Numbered from the stretch's first letter, positions 17,308-26,646 are shown. The stretch: DNA of 64,000 nucleotides from Peribacillus simplex (GCF_001542915.1 NZ_LNNH01000051.1:1-64000), one strand, 5' to 3'. Notes: a model not told the origin generated them from the sequence alone. Translations and numbers: made by a program.

Positions 17308-18332
17308 ATGAAATTCTGGGTGTAATATTTGTTATAAACGCCGACCCCTAGACCGGTGAATTCCTCACTCAGCATCGTATCACGATGACCCTTGCTATTA
17401 AGCCAGCCTTCCATCACCGCTGCTGCGTCTACATATTTAGCGGCAATATTCTCACCTGCTGCCTTGTATGTAACATGACCAGCATCAAGCCGTTTTTCCA
17501 AGTCGCCTTTCGCTTCGGAAACATGTGTTCCTTCAATCGAGTCGGTCATTTCCCTGCTATGAAGATAAGCAACCTCCGCTGTAGGACCTTCCCATTCCAG
17601 AGGCTTCAAATCGAACCTGCTGCGCATGATATTGGTGATATCAAAAATTTGCTGTTCATTCCCATCATCCACCTTCTTCAAGTCCTCTTCGGATAAAGTC
17701 TCAGCGCTCGGAAGTTTACCATGATAGGTCAACTCATAGGGCTGTTGCTTCAAAAGGGCGGAATCATTTAAAAATCGGATGCTTGATACGGTCCCTGTGA
17801 ATTTATCCAAATACAGCTGAACATGAATGTTCCCAAGTTTGATCAACGGCCTCATATTCATATCTTCCTCAGACAATTCAAAACGATAGGAACTATCGTC
17901 AACCTCAATATCGACCGTAGGTTCTACATATAAGCTGGAATAGATGCCATCAAGGGTTTGCCCGATCTTGAATGGCGCGACATTAACCTTCTCACCGATT
18001 CCGTAAGCCGATACCACTTTTCCAGATTCAATGGCTAGTTGAATGTAGTGGCTATAGTCCTTTTTATAAACCCACCATTCATATCCGTAGGCCGACAGAT
18101 CAATCCGATCTGGCTCACCGAACTCCTCTTCGATCTCTTTTGCATTTTTCCCGATTGTCACGGCCAACCCTTCCGTTGCTTTAGGCGCCCTTCCCTTTTC
18201 GGGGGAATTGGACTTTTCATTTATATGTTCATTGGGATTAACACCTTTATTACCATCAATAAGAGGGTTCCCTTCATCTTCATTGCCGATATTAAGATAA
18301 ATACCAATAACGAAAAAAATAATGATCAACAC
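17298..18332 (-). CDS. ylbC: CAP-domain (SCP/PR-1-like) exported protein YlbC
   Basis: The 344-residue protein has an N-terminal membrane segment (LIIIFFVIGIYLNIG), a spacer, a CAP-associated domain (about 60-200: GEPDRIDLSAYGYEWWVYKK) and a C-terminal CAP domain. The CAP part shows ADVAYLHSREMTD-like LHSREMTDS, GENIAAKYVDAAAVMEGWL and SKGHRDTMLSEEFTGLGVGV, which are the family signatures. It should act outside the cell; the function is unknown. The GTG at 18332 has TAAGG nearby. A CTG eight codons upstream (18354-18356) has a better AGAGAGGG site and would begin LRRLGKVFVLIII, a more normal signal N-terminus. Confidence 0.88.
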   Translation of the reverse strand: MLIIIFFVIGIYLNIGNEDEGNPLIDGNKGVNPNEHINEKSNSPEKGRAPKATEGLAVTIGKNAKEIEEEFGEPDRIDLSAYGYEWWVYKKDYSHYIQLAIESGKVVSAYGIGEKVNVAPFKIGQTLDGIYSSLYVEPTVDIEVDDSSYRFELSEEDMNMRPLIKLGNIHVQLYLDKFTGTVSSIRFLNDSALLKQQPYELTYHGKLPSAETLSEEDLKKVDDGNEQQIFDITNIMRSRFDLKPLEWEGPTAEVAYLHSREMTDSIEGTHVSEAKGDLEKRLDAGHVTYKAAGENIAAKYVDAAAVMEGWLNSKGHRDTMLSEEFTGLGVGVYNKYYTQNFIKK

Positions 18333-18356
18333 GAAAACCTTACCTAATCTGCGCAG

Positions 18357-18682
18357 AGGAACACACCCTCTCTCTATCTATTTTATGTATCCAATGCAAA
18401 AGCCTTGCTTACCTTACCTGATTATATCATTGTTCAATCATAATTTTCTAATTTACGATAAACTGCCGCTTCAATAAATTTATTCACTAGCGATACTTTT
18501 GCGAATGATTAAAATACGGTGGTTTTAGTTCATTGCAACTTCCAGCAATTCGTACTATTATAAAATATAGGATAAAATGGTATATTATAAACATACTTGG
18601 AGATTTTTAATATATTCTTGTACATAATATTTTCCGGTATGTCATTTTCATTCTTAAATACTGAACATAGGGGGTACTACTC
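18357..18682. other. AT-rich intergenic region between ylbC and yugN
   Basis: No open frame of note is present. Divergent promoters for ylbC and yugN must lie here; TATAAA- and TATAAT-like sequences occur at about 18558-18592, but I cannot choose one with confidence. Confidence 0.5.
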
Positions 18683-19045
18683 GTGAAATTTGAAAGCTTT
18701 GAAATTGAAAATATCTCAGCCGACCTAAACCGATTAGATGACCTAATGCCGCAATATGGGTTGATTCGTGCCGAACAATGGGATTATGAAAGAGTCAGTT
18801 ACGATCGTAAATTCGAATTGAAAGAAGGCACCTTTTACTTGCGAATACTTGGCTATGCCACAGAAGGCGATGTCGGGGCCCACAGGGCGGTCATCAAACT
18901 GATGGTTCCGCTATTGGGAAAACACTATTATCCACATGGAGTAGAATATGGCGAAGGTGAGGATTTCCCTGCATCTCTAGTTAAACAATGTGAAAAAATC
19001 CTCGCACAGGTGAAAGAGGAACTTACACAATTCAACGGCCTGTAA
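18683..19045 (+). CDS. YugN-like family protein
   Basis: This 120-residue soluble protein matches the YugN-like family: QWDYERVSYDRKFELKEGTF, YLRILGYATEGDVG and HYYPHGVEYGEGEDFPASLV are its typical blocks. Its function is unknown. The start is a GTG at 18683 behind AGGGGGT. B. subtilis yugN lies elsewhere, so this is a rearranged or paralogous copy at the edge of the cta region, and I leave the symbol blank. Confidence 0.82.
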   Translation: MKFESFEIENISADLNRLDDLMPQYGLIRAEQWDYERVSYDRKFELKEGTFYLRILGYATEGDVGAHRAVIKLMVPLLGKHYYPHGVEYGEGEDFPASLVKQCEKILAQVKEELTQFNGL

Positions 19046-19097
19046 TAGCCTTCAACAAAAGCGCGTTGCAAATAAGAGGTTCGAGCAATTTAATACG

Positions 19098-19129
19098 AAA
19101 GCCTGATGCTTTTTGCACCAGGCTTTTTG
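19098..19129. terminator. Terminator between yugN-like gene and ctaM
   Basis: AAAGCCTGATGC pairs with GCACCAGGCTTT around a T loop and is followed by TTTTT on the plus strand; it may serve both sides. Confidence 0.8.
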
Positions 19130-19135
19130 ATGATT

Positions 19136-19597
19136 TTAAAATCCTAGGATCGCCTTTATTAAAGAGGTCGTCTCTCCGCCATGATAAATGACATAAAGCA
19201 GGATGTAAACGGCCACTCCCGTAATCCCGGTGAAAAACCAGATGATGCTTGTCGTAGGCCCAATTTTTTTATGAATGGCAAAATTCCCTTTAAATCCAGT
19301 GGTAAGCATGATGATTCCCAAGACAGCTCCGGTTGTGGCAAGCGTGATGTGAAAGATCAAAAAGATCGTATAGTAAATTTTAATGTCATCCGGTCCGCCA
19401 AATGACGTACTGCCGATGAACACCGTTCTAGAGAGATAGATGGCGAAAAAGATCACCGCAAAGACGGCAGCTACCATCATCGTTTTTTTATGGGTCTCGA
19501 TTTTACGTTGTTTAATTTGATACCAGCCTATTGCAACAGTGATGGCACTTAATACAATGAAGGCTGTACTTATCGTTGGAAGGATTGGTAAAGACAT
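19136..19597 (-). CDS. ctaM: DUF420 membrane protein, CtaM/YozB-like oxidase maturation factor
   Basis: This 153-residue protein has five predicted membrane helices. Conserved histidines are seen in ETHKKTMMVAAVFAVIFFAIY (35-55) and LIFHITLATTGAVLGI (86-101), and a third in FAIHKKIGPTTSIIWFFTGI (109-128). It fits the DUF420 family, which includes B. subtilis YozB and Staphylococcus CtaM, needed to mature heme A-containing oxidases. Its location beside ctaG supports this. B. subtilis yozB is not in the cta cluster, so the linkage here is informative. The ATG has GAGAGGA upstream. Confidence 0.85.
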   Translation of the reverse strand: MSLPILPTISTAFIVLSAITVAIGWYQIKQRKIETHKKTMMVAAVFAVIFFAIYLSRTVFIGSTSFGGPDDIKIYYTIFLIFHITLATTGAVLGIIMLTTGFKGNFAIHKKIGPTTSIIWFFTGITGVAVYILLYVIYHGGETTSLIKAILGF

Positions 19598-19787
19598 AAG
19601 AATTGTATTCCTCTCTATATTTATTAATCACCTTTCATTTTATAAGAGGCAATCATAAAATTCAATAAAATCAAGCATTATTAACAGAATGCTCACTTTT
19701 ACAGAAAAACCAAGACAAATCACTGGCTATTTAGGCTGAATCTTTATTCATCTCTTTATATTCGTATGGGGATGGGGCGGCAAACAG

Positions 19788-19820
19788 ATAAAAAACTTGT
19801 CTGTCTTTAGACAAGTTCTT
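19788..19820 (-). terminator. Terminator of ctaG
   Basis: On the minus strand ACTTGTCT / AGACAAGT is followed by TTTTTTA. Confidence 0.82.
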
Positions 19821-19830
19821 TATGAAGCAG

Positions 19831-20733
19831 CTATTTGACCGTCTGAAAATCCACCGGGATCGGATCGATATCGTTTTGCCCGCCATTCTCTTTTTTGAAC
19901 CAAGCAAAGAAAATGACACCTAAAACATAGCCCAACACGATTTCCTGAATCACCTTCATCAGAACTCCGCCAAGCTGCTGATCCTCAAGCAAGGGCAATC
20001 CATTGAACATTTCCGGACCACTGAGCGTTAAGTTGGACAGTGCTGATGCAGGTACGCAAAGCTCCATCGCGCTCGCCCAAGATTCCGCGTTCGTAAACGT
20101 ATCATACAAAGGTGCGTTAGCAAAAATGATCAATGCACAAGCCGGGGTCATTAAGATCCCACTCCCGAAAATATAAGCCACCTTTTTCACACCTGAGAGG
20201 CTCTCGTGTTCTGCTAATTGATTGACAAGCGGGAACCACATCAGAATGGCAGTCGCAAACAAAAGCACCGTGTACCCCGCATGTATCCACATTCCCGTTT
20301 TAATGAAATCGAACACTAATGGAATATGGTATAACGAGAACAGAACATTGAATAGTAAAAGGGCAAATAGAGGCCTAGTAAAAAAATGAAAAAACCCATG
20401 CACTCCCCTTGAATCTATGAAAGATCTCCAAACCCAATCCGGGATTGCAATGATGAATAAAGGGGGAATCACAAGATAGAGCAAAGCCATCTGGAACATA
20501 TGGGCGCTGAACATGATATGGCTCAACAAATCTAGCGGCGACCCCTTCACAGCATATAAAAGAATCATGGCCACTAAAAAATAGGTGATTTGCCTGCCGG
20601 TAAGCGATGTACCGCCCGAAAACCGTCCCCTTTTCTTTGTCATCAGCCAAAAATAGCCTACGGTTATAAGTACGAGGGCCGCAAAATAGTAAGGACTCCA
20701 TAATGCACGAAATCCAAAAATATCAATAGACAA
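19831..20733 (-). CDS. ctaG: Cytochrome caa3 oxidase assembly factor CtaG
   Basis: This 300-residue protein has about seven membrane helices and matches Bacillus-type CtaG (297 residues in B. subtilis), which is needed for an active caa3 oxidase, probably through copper delivery. Typical are FRALWSPYYFAALVLI at the start, DLLSHIMFSAHMFQMALLYL with histidines and a methionine pair near 83, and PLLEDQQLGGVLMKVIQEI near 263. I place the start at the TTG at 20733, with GAGGTGAT upstream; the frame stays open to 20838 but without similarity. A terminator separates it from ctaF, so it may have its own promoter. Confidence 0.93.
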   Translation of the reverse strand: MSIDIFGFRALWSPYYFAALVLITVGYFWLMTKKRGRFSGGTSLTGRQITYFLVAMILLYAVKGSPLDLLSHIMFSAHMFQMALLYLVIPPLFIIAIPDWVWRSFIDSRGVHGFFHFFTRPLFALLLFNVLFSLYHIPLVFDFIKTGMWIHAGYTVLLFATAILMWFPLVNQLAEHESLSGVKKVAYIFGSGILMTPACALIIFANAPLYDTFTNAESWASAMELCVPASALSNLTLSGPEMFNGLPLLEDQQLGGVLMKVIQEIVLGYVLGVIFFAWFKKENGGQNDIDPIPVDFQTVK

Positions 20734-20840
20734 AATATCACCTCGTTCATCAACTTTTTCCTTGCTTTCATTATACCTAAAATGAAACATAGTAACAAAT
20801 ATAGATAATCCTGGATTTTCATTCTTGATGATCGGCACAA

Positions 20841-20871
20841 AAAGAAAAACCGGCTATCTTGCAATAGCCGA
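20841..20871 (-). terminator. Terminator of ctaF (end of ctaCDEF)
   Basis: On the minus strand CGGCTAT / ATAGCCG is followed by GTTTTTCTTTTT. It lies between ctaF and ctaG. Confidence 0.82.
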
Positions 20872-20884
20872 TTCCCTTTAAGGT

Positions 20885-21220
20885 TTATAACCAAACGATC
20901 GTTGTGAAAACGAGGACCGTAATTAAGCCGACCGCCAGGCCAGAGAATAAAAACAAAGAGATCGTCCCATGACCTTTGTGCTTCATATGCATGAAATAAT
21001 ACAATTGGAACACCACTTGGATGACCGCTAGCAGTAAAATGACCGGTTTGATGAACCAATGTGAAAACTCTTCCATTCCCACTGCGATGAAGGCAATGAC
21101 TGTAAAGAAAATCATTAATACAAATGTAATCACTTGATGTTTCATCTCTTCAGCGTTTTTCTTTCGGCGATATTTTAAATCGACATTCGGGTTCGCTGAA
21201 TTTGATTGTTCATTCGCCAT
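20885..21220 (-). CDS. ctaF: Cytochrome c oxidase subunit IV
   Basis: This 111-residue protein has a polar start and three membrane helices (about 29-49, 57-80 and 88-110). QVITFVLMIFFTVIAFIAVG and VIQVVFQLYYFMHMKHKGHG are the signatures of bacterial caa3/quinol oxidase subunit IV. It is the last structural gene of the ctaCDEF oxidase operon and starts 3 bases after ctaE. The subunit stabilises the core but carries no redox centre. Confidence 0.95.
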   Translation of the reverse strand: MANEQSNSANPNVDLKYRRKKNAEEMKHQVITFVLMIFFTVIAFIAVGMEEFSHWFIKPVILLLAVIQVVFQLYYFMHMKHKGHGTISLFLFSGLAVGLITVLVFTTIVWL

Positions 21221-21223
21221 CAG

Positions 21224-21853
21224 TTATCCCACCATTCCCATTAAGTATACGACTGTAAAGATAAATACCCAGACCACGTCAATGAAATGCCAATAAAGAC
21301 TCGCAATATAAAATTTAGGGGCATTGTACAAATTAAGGCCCCTCCTTGCATTTCGCACCATAAGGGTTATGAACCACATCAGACCAAACGCAACGTGCCC
21401 CCCGTGAAATCCGACCAACGTATAGAAAGCCGAGCCGAATGCGCTACTTGTGAATGTATGATGAAACTCATGAACATAGTGATTAAATTCATAAATTTCA
21501 AGGCCTAGAAAGCCGAAACCAAGCGCAATCGTTATGACAAGCCAGGCTTGCATTTGTTTGAAATGGTTGTTTTTCATATGGTACATCGCATATACACTTG
21601 TTAACGAACTGGTCAATAGCAGCATCGTCGCCACAAAAGTGAGTGGCAATTCAAACAAATCTTTTGCCAAGGCTGCTTCACCATTCGGTACCTTATCCTT
21701 TAAGGCAAGGTAAGTTGCAAATAGTGAGGCGAATAACACCGTCTCTCCACCGAGAAACAACCAGAATCCCAAATACTTATTTTTCCCTTCGAGAGTTGCT
21801 TTCTCGGGAGAGGCAGGCCAAGTGGCATCCGTGAATCTTTCATCTGTGTGCAT
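21224..21853 (-). CDS. ctaE: Cytochrome c oxidase subunit III
   Basis: This 209-residue membrane protein has five helices and matches caa3 oxidase subunit III: KYLGFWLFLGGETVLFASLFATYL near 25, FHGGHVAFGLMWFITLM near 148 and YWHFIDVVWVFIFTVVYLMG near 187 are the classic stretches. The ATG overlaps the stop of ctaD by one base (TAATG), so translation is coupled. It belongs to the terminal oxidase that reduces oxygen with electrons from cytochrome c. Confidence 0.96.
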   Translation of the reverse strand: MHTDERFTDATWPASPEKATLEGKNKYLGFWLFLGGETVLFASLFATYLALKDKVPNGEAALAKDLFELPLTFVATMLLLTSSLTSVYAMYHMKNNHFKQMQAWLVITIALGFGFLGLEIYEFNHYVHEFHHTFTSSAFGSAFYTLVGFHGGHVAFGLMWFITLMVRNARRGLNLYNAPKFYIASLYWHFIDVVWVFIFTVVYLMGMVG

Positions 21854-23724
21854 TATGCCTTACCTCCCTTGTCAGAATCGTCCATCAGGTCTTCTTTATG
21901 AATATGGTATCCATGATCATCTTTAACGGAACGGATCAACATTGAACCGAATGTGATCAAAAGTCCGACAATGATAATCGGCAATGTCCAAGACTTGTCA
22001 TCCATATGATATAAAGCTCCGAAGGCGGCTACAAATAAACCGAATGCAATCGTCACCGGCAGAAAGGACGAATTCGGCATATGGATATCCCCTAGAGGTT
22101 CTGCAGGTGTCATTTCCTTTTTGCCTTCCATCTTTTCAACCCAGTAAGCATCTAAACCGCGAACAAGCGGCAGTTGCTTGAAATTGTAAAACGGCGGCGG
22201 TGAAGGAATCGCCCACTCGAGCGTCCGCCCATCTCCCCAAGGATCATTGCCAACTTTTTCATTTTTCACGGCGGTGATGATGATATTGATGACCATGACC
22301 AAAACACCAAATGCCATCAAGAAGGCTCCGACGGTACTGATCATATTGCCTGTATTGAGGCCTTGATTGTCCAAGAACGTAAATACGCGACGAGGCATAC
22401 CCATAAGACCTAGGAAATGTTGAATGAAGAATGTTAAGTGGAATCCGATCAAGAATGTCCAAAATGTGATTTGCCCCAATTTTTCACTTAACATCGTTCC
22501 AAACATTTTCGGCCAATAAAAATTGATTCCTGCCAGTAAACCCAAGACTACCCCACCGACAATGACATAGTGGAAATGGGCAACAACGAAATAGCTATCA
22601 TGGTATTGATAATCGGCTGGAGCTGATGCGAGCATGATACCTGTCACGCCACCCATTGTGAAAGTAGGAATAAAGGCAACCGCATATAGCATCGGTACCG
22701 TGAACCTGACACTTCCGCCCCACATCGTAAAGATCCAGTTGAAAATCTTGATACCGGTCGGTACCGCGATGGCCATGGTAGCCACAGCAAAGATCGCGTT
22801 TGCGATAGGTCCCAAACCAGTGGTGAACATATGGTGGGCCCATACCATGAAACCAAGGAAGCCGATTAAAACGGTTGCAAATACCATCGAAGAGTAACCG
22901 AACAATCTTTTTCTGGAGAACGTGGCAAATATTTCCGAAAAAATCCCGAATGCAGGGAGGATCAGGATATATACCTCAGGGTGACCGAATATCCAAAATA
23001 AATGCTCCCAAATGATGGTATTTCCTCCTGCTGCGACATCGAAGAAATTCGAGCCGAACATCCGATCGAACATCATTAGCACCAATCCAACTGTAAGCGG
23101 AGGAAAAGCGAATAATATCAATGCAGAAACGACGAAAGTTGACCACGTAAACAGCGGCATACGCATATAGGTCATACCTGGTGTACGCATGTTAATGATG
23201 GTAACAAGGAAATTGATCCCCGCTATTAGTGATCCAAAACCCGATAACTGTAACCCGAGGACATAAAAATCAATGCCATGCCCCGCAGAGTGCATGGATA
23301 GCGATGCATATGACGTCCAGCCTGCATCAGGCGCCCCTCCTAAAAACCAGGAAAGGTTCAAAAAGACTCCTCCGAAGAAGAATAACCAAAAGCCTAACGA
23401 GTTCAAAAATGGGAACGCGACATCACGAGCCCCTATCTGTAACGGTACGACCGCATTCATAAGAGCGAATACCAATGGCATCGCCGCCAGAAATATCATG
23501 GTAGTACCGTGCATCGTCAAAATTTCATTATAAAAACCGGCACTTACGAAATCATTATTTGGGATTGCAAGCTGGATACGGATAAACATCGCTTCCAAAC
23601 CGCCGATTACAAAGAATAGCCCGCCAGAGATAAGATATAATATGGCGATTTTCTTATGGTCCACCGTCGTCAAATAATCCCAAATCGTAGCGCCAAATCC
23701 TTTTTTATTAGCGTACGTACTCAC
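21853..23724 (-). CDS. ctaD: Cytochrome c oxidase subunit I
   Basis: The 623-residue subunit I carries the heme a and heme a3/CuB site. The histidine after LTMHGTTM near 70 is the low-spin heme ligand region; IFGHPEVYILILPAFGIFSE near 245 holds the CuB histidine with its cross-linked tyrosine; VWAHHMFTTG near 295 gives the two further CuB histidines; and DSYFVVAHFHYVIVGG near 382 supplies the a3 and second heme a ligands. It has the long C-terminal extension of caa3 enzymes. The start is a GTG with AAGGAGGT upstream. It is the second gene of ctaCDEF. Confidence 0.97.
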   Translation of the reverse strand: MSTYANKKGFGATIWDYLTTVDHKKIAILYLISGGLFFVIGGLEAMFIRIQLAIPNNDFVSAGFYNEILTMHGTTMIFLAAMPLVFALMNAVVPLQIGARDVAFPFLNSLGFWLFFFGGVFLNLSWFLGGAPDAGWTSYASLSMHSAGHGIDFYVLGLQLSGFGSLIAGINFLVTIINMRTPGMTYMRMPLFTWSTFVVSALILFAFPPLTVGLVLMMFDRMFGSNFFDVAAGGNTIIWEHLFWIFGHPEVYILILPAFGIFSEIFATFSRKRLFGYSSMVFATVLIGFLGFMVWAHHMFTTGLGPIANAIFAVATMAIAVPTGIKIFNWIFTMWGGSVRFTVPMLYAVAFIPTFTMGGVTGIMLASAPADYQYHDSYFVVAHFHYVIVGGVVLGLLAGINFYWPKMFGTMLSEKLGQITFWTFLIGFHLTFFIQHFLGLMGMPRRVFTFLDNQGLNTGNMISTVGAFLMAFGVLVMVINIIITAVKNEKVGNDPWGDGRTLEWAIPSPPPFYNFKQLPLVRGLDAYWVEKMEGKKEMTPAEPLGDIHMPNSSFLPVTIAFGLFVAAFGALYHMDDKSWTLPIIIVGLLITFGSMLIRSVKDDHGYHIHKEDLMDDSDKGGKA

Positions 23725-23748
23725 GATTTAACCTCCTTGATCAAACTT

Positions 23749-24831
23749 CTATTTTTCTTCCACCTTAAGCTGTAATAGATAAGCTGCCAGCGCATCAATA
23801 TCTGAATCTGAAAGTTCACCGTAAGTACCGGTCATCGTGTTGCCCGGTTTATACTTCTCAGGGTCTTTGATCCAATTCTTCACATTTGCTTCCGTGTGAT
23901 CCAAAACGCCCGCTATTTTTTGACGTTCACCGAACGTAGCCAGATTAGGTGCCTGACGAGCAGCTTCAGGTCTGCTATCATTTGGAGTCACTGCATGGCA
24001 ACCAATGCAGCTTTTGTTGAACACAGCTTCTCCCTGCTTGGCTGCATCCCCTTCCACGACAGGTTCCTTTACGGATTTCATATCTTTTGCCCATGCTTCA
24101 AAGTCGCTTTTTGACTTCGGGACAACCTTGAAATCCATCAATGCGTGGGAAGGACCGCAAAGCTCAGCACATTTCCCGTAAAATAAATTATTCGAATCTT
24201 CTGCTTTTTTACTATCGAATTCTAAGTAAAACTTATTGACTCCATCCGTATTCGTATCCATTTTCCCGCCGGCGGCCGGTATCCAGAATGAATGCTTGAC
24301 ATCCGAAGCAGTCAGATTGAAATAGACTTTTTGATCGGTTGGGACAACCAAATCCTGACTTGTTACAACGCCTAGGTCTGGATATTCAAACTCCCACCAA
24401 TAAAGGTTAGCCCTAACATTCACCACGAGCGCATCCTTCGTTTTTCCATCCTTATCTTTCTTATCCATCGCCTTTGTGTCAGCCAGGTCGAAGGTCGTGA
24501 CGACGGTTGGTACAGCCAGAACAATTAAAAGAAGGATAGGAATGACAGTCCAGATGATTTCGAGTTTATGACTTCCTTCAATTTGTTTCGGTATTGTTTC
24601 GTCGCCTTTCTTCCGACGGAAGCGCAGTAAAACTACAACGAACAAAACAATCACTACAATAATAACCAATACCATGATTAGTGTACTCAATATCAGTAAG
24701 TCAAACTGAGATTGTGCAACATCGCCAGCTGGCCTCAGTGCGGATAGATATGGTTCGCCGCAGCCCGAAAGGACAAGCCCTACAATACCCAGCAGAGCAA
24801 ACAGGCGCCATTTGTGCAGCCTTTTTTTCAT
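23749..24831 (-). CDS. ctaC: Cytochrome c oxidase subunit II with fused cytochrome c domain
   Basis: The 360-residue lipoprotein has a lipobox (VLSGC near residue 24), two membrane helices (about 45-75 and 93-112), a CuA domain and a C-terminal cytochrome c domain. CuA ligands appear in DVKHSFWIPAAGGKMD and CAELCGPSHALMDF; the heme c site is CIGCH near 275 with a later methionine ligand in GNTMTGTYGEL. This fusion defines a caa3 oxidase that accepts electrons from cytochrome c. The ATG at 24831 has AGAGGGGG; the frame is open to 24888 without similarity. It is the first gene of ctaCDEF. Confidence 0.96.
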   Translation of the reverse strand: MKKRLHKWRLFALLGIVGLVLSGCGEPYLSALRPAGDVAQSQFDLLILSTLIMVLVIIVVIVLFVVVLLRFRRKKGDETIPKQIEGSHKLEIIWTVIPILLLIVLAVPTVVTTFDLADTKAMDKKDKDGKTKDALVVNVRANLYWWEFEYPDLGVVTSQDLVVPTDQKVYFNLTASDVKHSFWIPAAGGKMDTNTDGVNKFYLEFDSKKAEDSNNLFYGKCAELCGPSHALMDFKVVPKSKSDFEAWAKDMKSVKEPVVEGDAAKQGEAVFNKSCIGCHAVTPNDSRPEAARQAPNLATFGERQKIAGVLDHTEANVKNWIKDPEKYKPGNTMTGTYGELSDSDIDALAAYLLQLKVEEK

Positions 24832-25044
24832 AGCTTCAGAACCCCCTCTTTCGTCAAAATTTTCTAACAAAATAAAAAATGGGCGCAATTGCGAATATTC
24901 TCTCTATGTCAATTTCTAAAAAAGAAAGAATCCCTAATCTAAGGATTTTTTTACGATGATTCATGTAACCGCTCTTATGAAGACCCTGCTGAAAAACTTT
25001 TCCGTTAATATGTATGTATGGCGGTTAATGCAATATGTATTGGT

Positions 25045-25078
25045 GAGCTGCGGCCTGTATAGGAACAGGCCACAGCTC
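25045..25078 (-). other. Strong hairpin between ctaB and ctaC
   Basis: GAGCTG C GGCCTGT and ACAGGCC A CAGCTC form a 13-bp stem with one mismatch around a six-base loop. No T-run follows on either strand, so it is not a standard terminator; it could protect the ctaB 3' end or mark RNA processing within a ctaBCDEF message. Confidence 0.6.
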
Positions 25079-25089
25079 ATTTAACCAAA

Positions 25090-26028
25090 CTAGATAAGTG
25101 TGACAATAACCATCGCTACAAATAAAATGGTCATATAATTTAGAGAATATACAAACATGGATGTTGCCCATTTAACATCATCTTTCTTTCTATACCCGTT
25201 AATTCCCAAAATAAGCCAGCCTGTACTTAATAAAGCTGCCAAAATGACTAGAGGAATTCCTAATGGAATCAGGAAGAAAGGAATGAACATTAAACAGATG
25301 ATCCATAACATAATTGATCGTTTTGCAGCCTTGAACCCCTTTACGACCGGAAGCATTGGAACACCCGCTGCACGATACTCTTCGACACGCCTCATCGCAA
25401 GTGCATAGAAATGGGGCGGCTGCCATAGGAACATGATCGCAAACAAAACCCAAGCGATCGTATCAAGGCCCGGATCGACGGCAGCCCAGCCAATAAGCGG
25501 AGGAACCGCTCCCGATATGCTGCCTATGATCGTATTGGATACGAATCTCCGTTTAAATACCATGGTATATAAAACAACATAGGCGAAGACGCCAAATGCA
25601 CCAAGCAAGGCCGTGGTCATATTAGTCAAGGCCAGTAAAATCAACCCTGCAGCGATTAAGCCGAAGCTTAACGCCAAAACCTTCGAAGGCTGAACTTTTC
25701 CGGTTACCGTTGGCCGGTTTTTCGTTCTTTCCATTAAATGATCTATATCCCGGTCATAATAATTATTGAAACTGCACGATCCCGCCATGATGAGCGCGGA
25801 TCCGGCAAGTGTATAAAATACTACATCAAGATTGCTTAAAAAGCTTAGCCCCGAAAAATGAAGGGCTAACCATACACCGGTAAAAGCTGTTATTATATTT
25901 GAATTGACAATCCCCACTTTTATAAGAGCGAGAAAGTCCTTCCAAGCTGTTGTTTCCGGTATATCCGATTGAAGGGCGGCTTTACTGTCCTTCATGACAG
26001 CTTCTGACAAACCCCTTGTTTCTGACAT
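25090..26028 (-). CDS. ctaB: Protoheme IX farnesyltransferase (heme O synthase)
   Basis: This 312-residue UbiA-type prenyltransferase joins farnesyl diphosphate to protoheme, giving heme O for the oxidase. It has about nine membrane helices. The allylic diphosphate site is [19 protein letters not shown] near 97, and the second motif lies in the [20 protein letters not shown] region near 217. A polar N-terminus precedes the first helix. The ATG has a strong AAGGAGG site. It is divergent from ctaA and lies 258 bases ahead of ctaC. Confidence 0.96.
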   Translation of the reverse strand: MSETRGLSEAVMKDSKAALQSDIPETTAWKDFLALIKVGIVNSNIITAFTGVWLALHFSGLSFLSNLDVVFYTLAGSALIMAGSCSFNNYYDRDIDHLMERTKNRPTVTGKVQPSKVLALSFGLIAAGLILLALTNMTTALLGAFGVFAYVVLYTMVFKRRFVSNTIIGSISGAVPPLIGWAAVDPGLDTIAWVLFAIMFLWQPPHFYALAMRRVEEYRAAGVPMLPVVKGFKAAKRSIMLWIICLMFIPFFLIPLGIPLVILAALLSTGWLILGINGYRKKDDVKWATSMFVYSLNYMTILFVAMVIVTLI

Positions 26029-26646
26029 TTGTTTTCCTCCTTTAAATCATTAAACACAGACGCAAATGCAAAAAAAATACTTACATATGCTATAGGAACA
26101 TTATTTCATACTTTTCGATATTTGTAACCAAGGAAGCGTAAAACAAAAAGTAAATTATTTACCAATGACTGTAGTCAATGGAATGCATCGAGAGCTATTA
26201 TTCTTCATATCATGCTTATCAACAGTAAAATTTAGTAAAATCATTTCTCCAATATATTAAAACACATTTTTGGAAGCTTTTGTGAAAAATTTTTGGATAT
26301 TTTTTGACCAATTTGTGTCTCCATACCTTTCACTGCTTTCGTAAGCAGCTGCCAGATTTTCCATCAGAACTTGGATCGTACGTCATTATCATCATCCCCT
26401 AGGCTCTATCTCTATTTTGCACCTACTTGAAGGTTTACACTCCCTTTATTTCTATCAAAGTCTTATGTAACTTTCAACTATTTCGGGCATTTTAATTCAC
26501 GGACCATAATATTAACCGAACTTGTAAAATCATACTATTTTGTGTAAGATCGAGGAAGTTCGACAAATATTTGTGAAATATTTTATGCTATTATTGATAC
26601 TATGGAACAAAATAACTTGGCTACAGAGAAGAAGGTGGGACTACTA
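26029..26646. other. Divergent ctaB-ctaA control region
   Basis: This long AT-rich region has no believable gene. It holds a likely ctaA promoter (26522-26550) and several TTTGTGAA-like sites (about 26276-26290 and 26567-26577) that resemble the loose recognition sequence of the respiratory regulator ResD, which activates ctaA in B. subtilis. The ResD link is inference from the base pattern only. Confidence 0.4.
26522..26550 (+). promoter_or_regulatory. Likely sigma-A promoter of ctaA
   Basis: TTGTAA (26522-26527) and TAAGAT (26545-26550) are spaced by 17 bases, about 100 bases ahead of the ctaA start. Confidence 0.55.

Noticed and set aside
26602-26646. Upstream ATG start for ctaA
   Set aside because: It lacks a ribosome site, while the GTG at 26647 has AAGGTGGG at good spacing and fits the family start.
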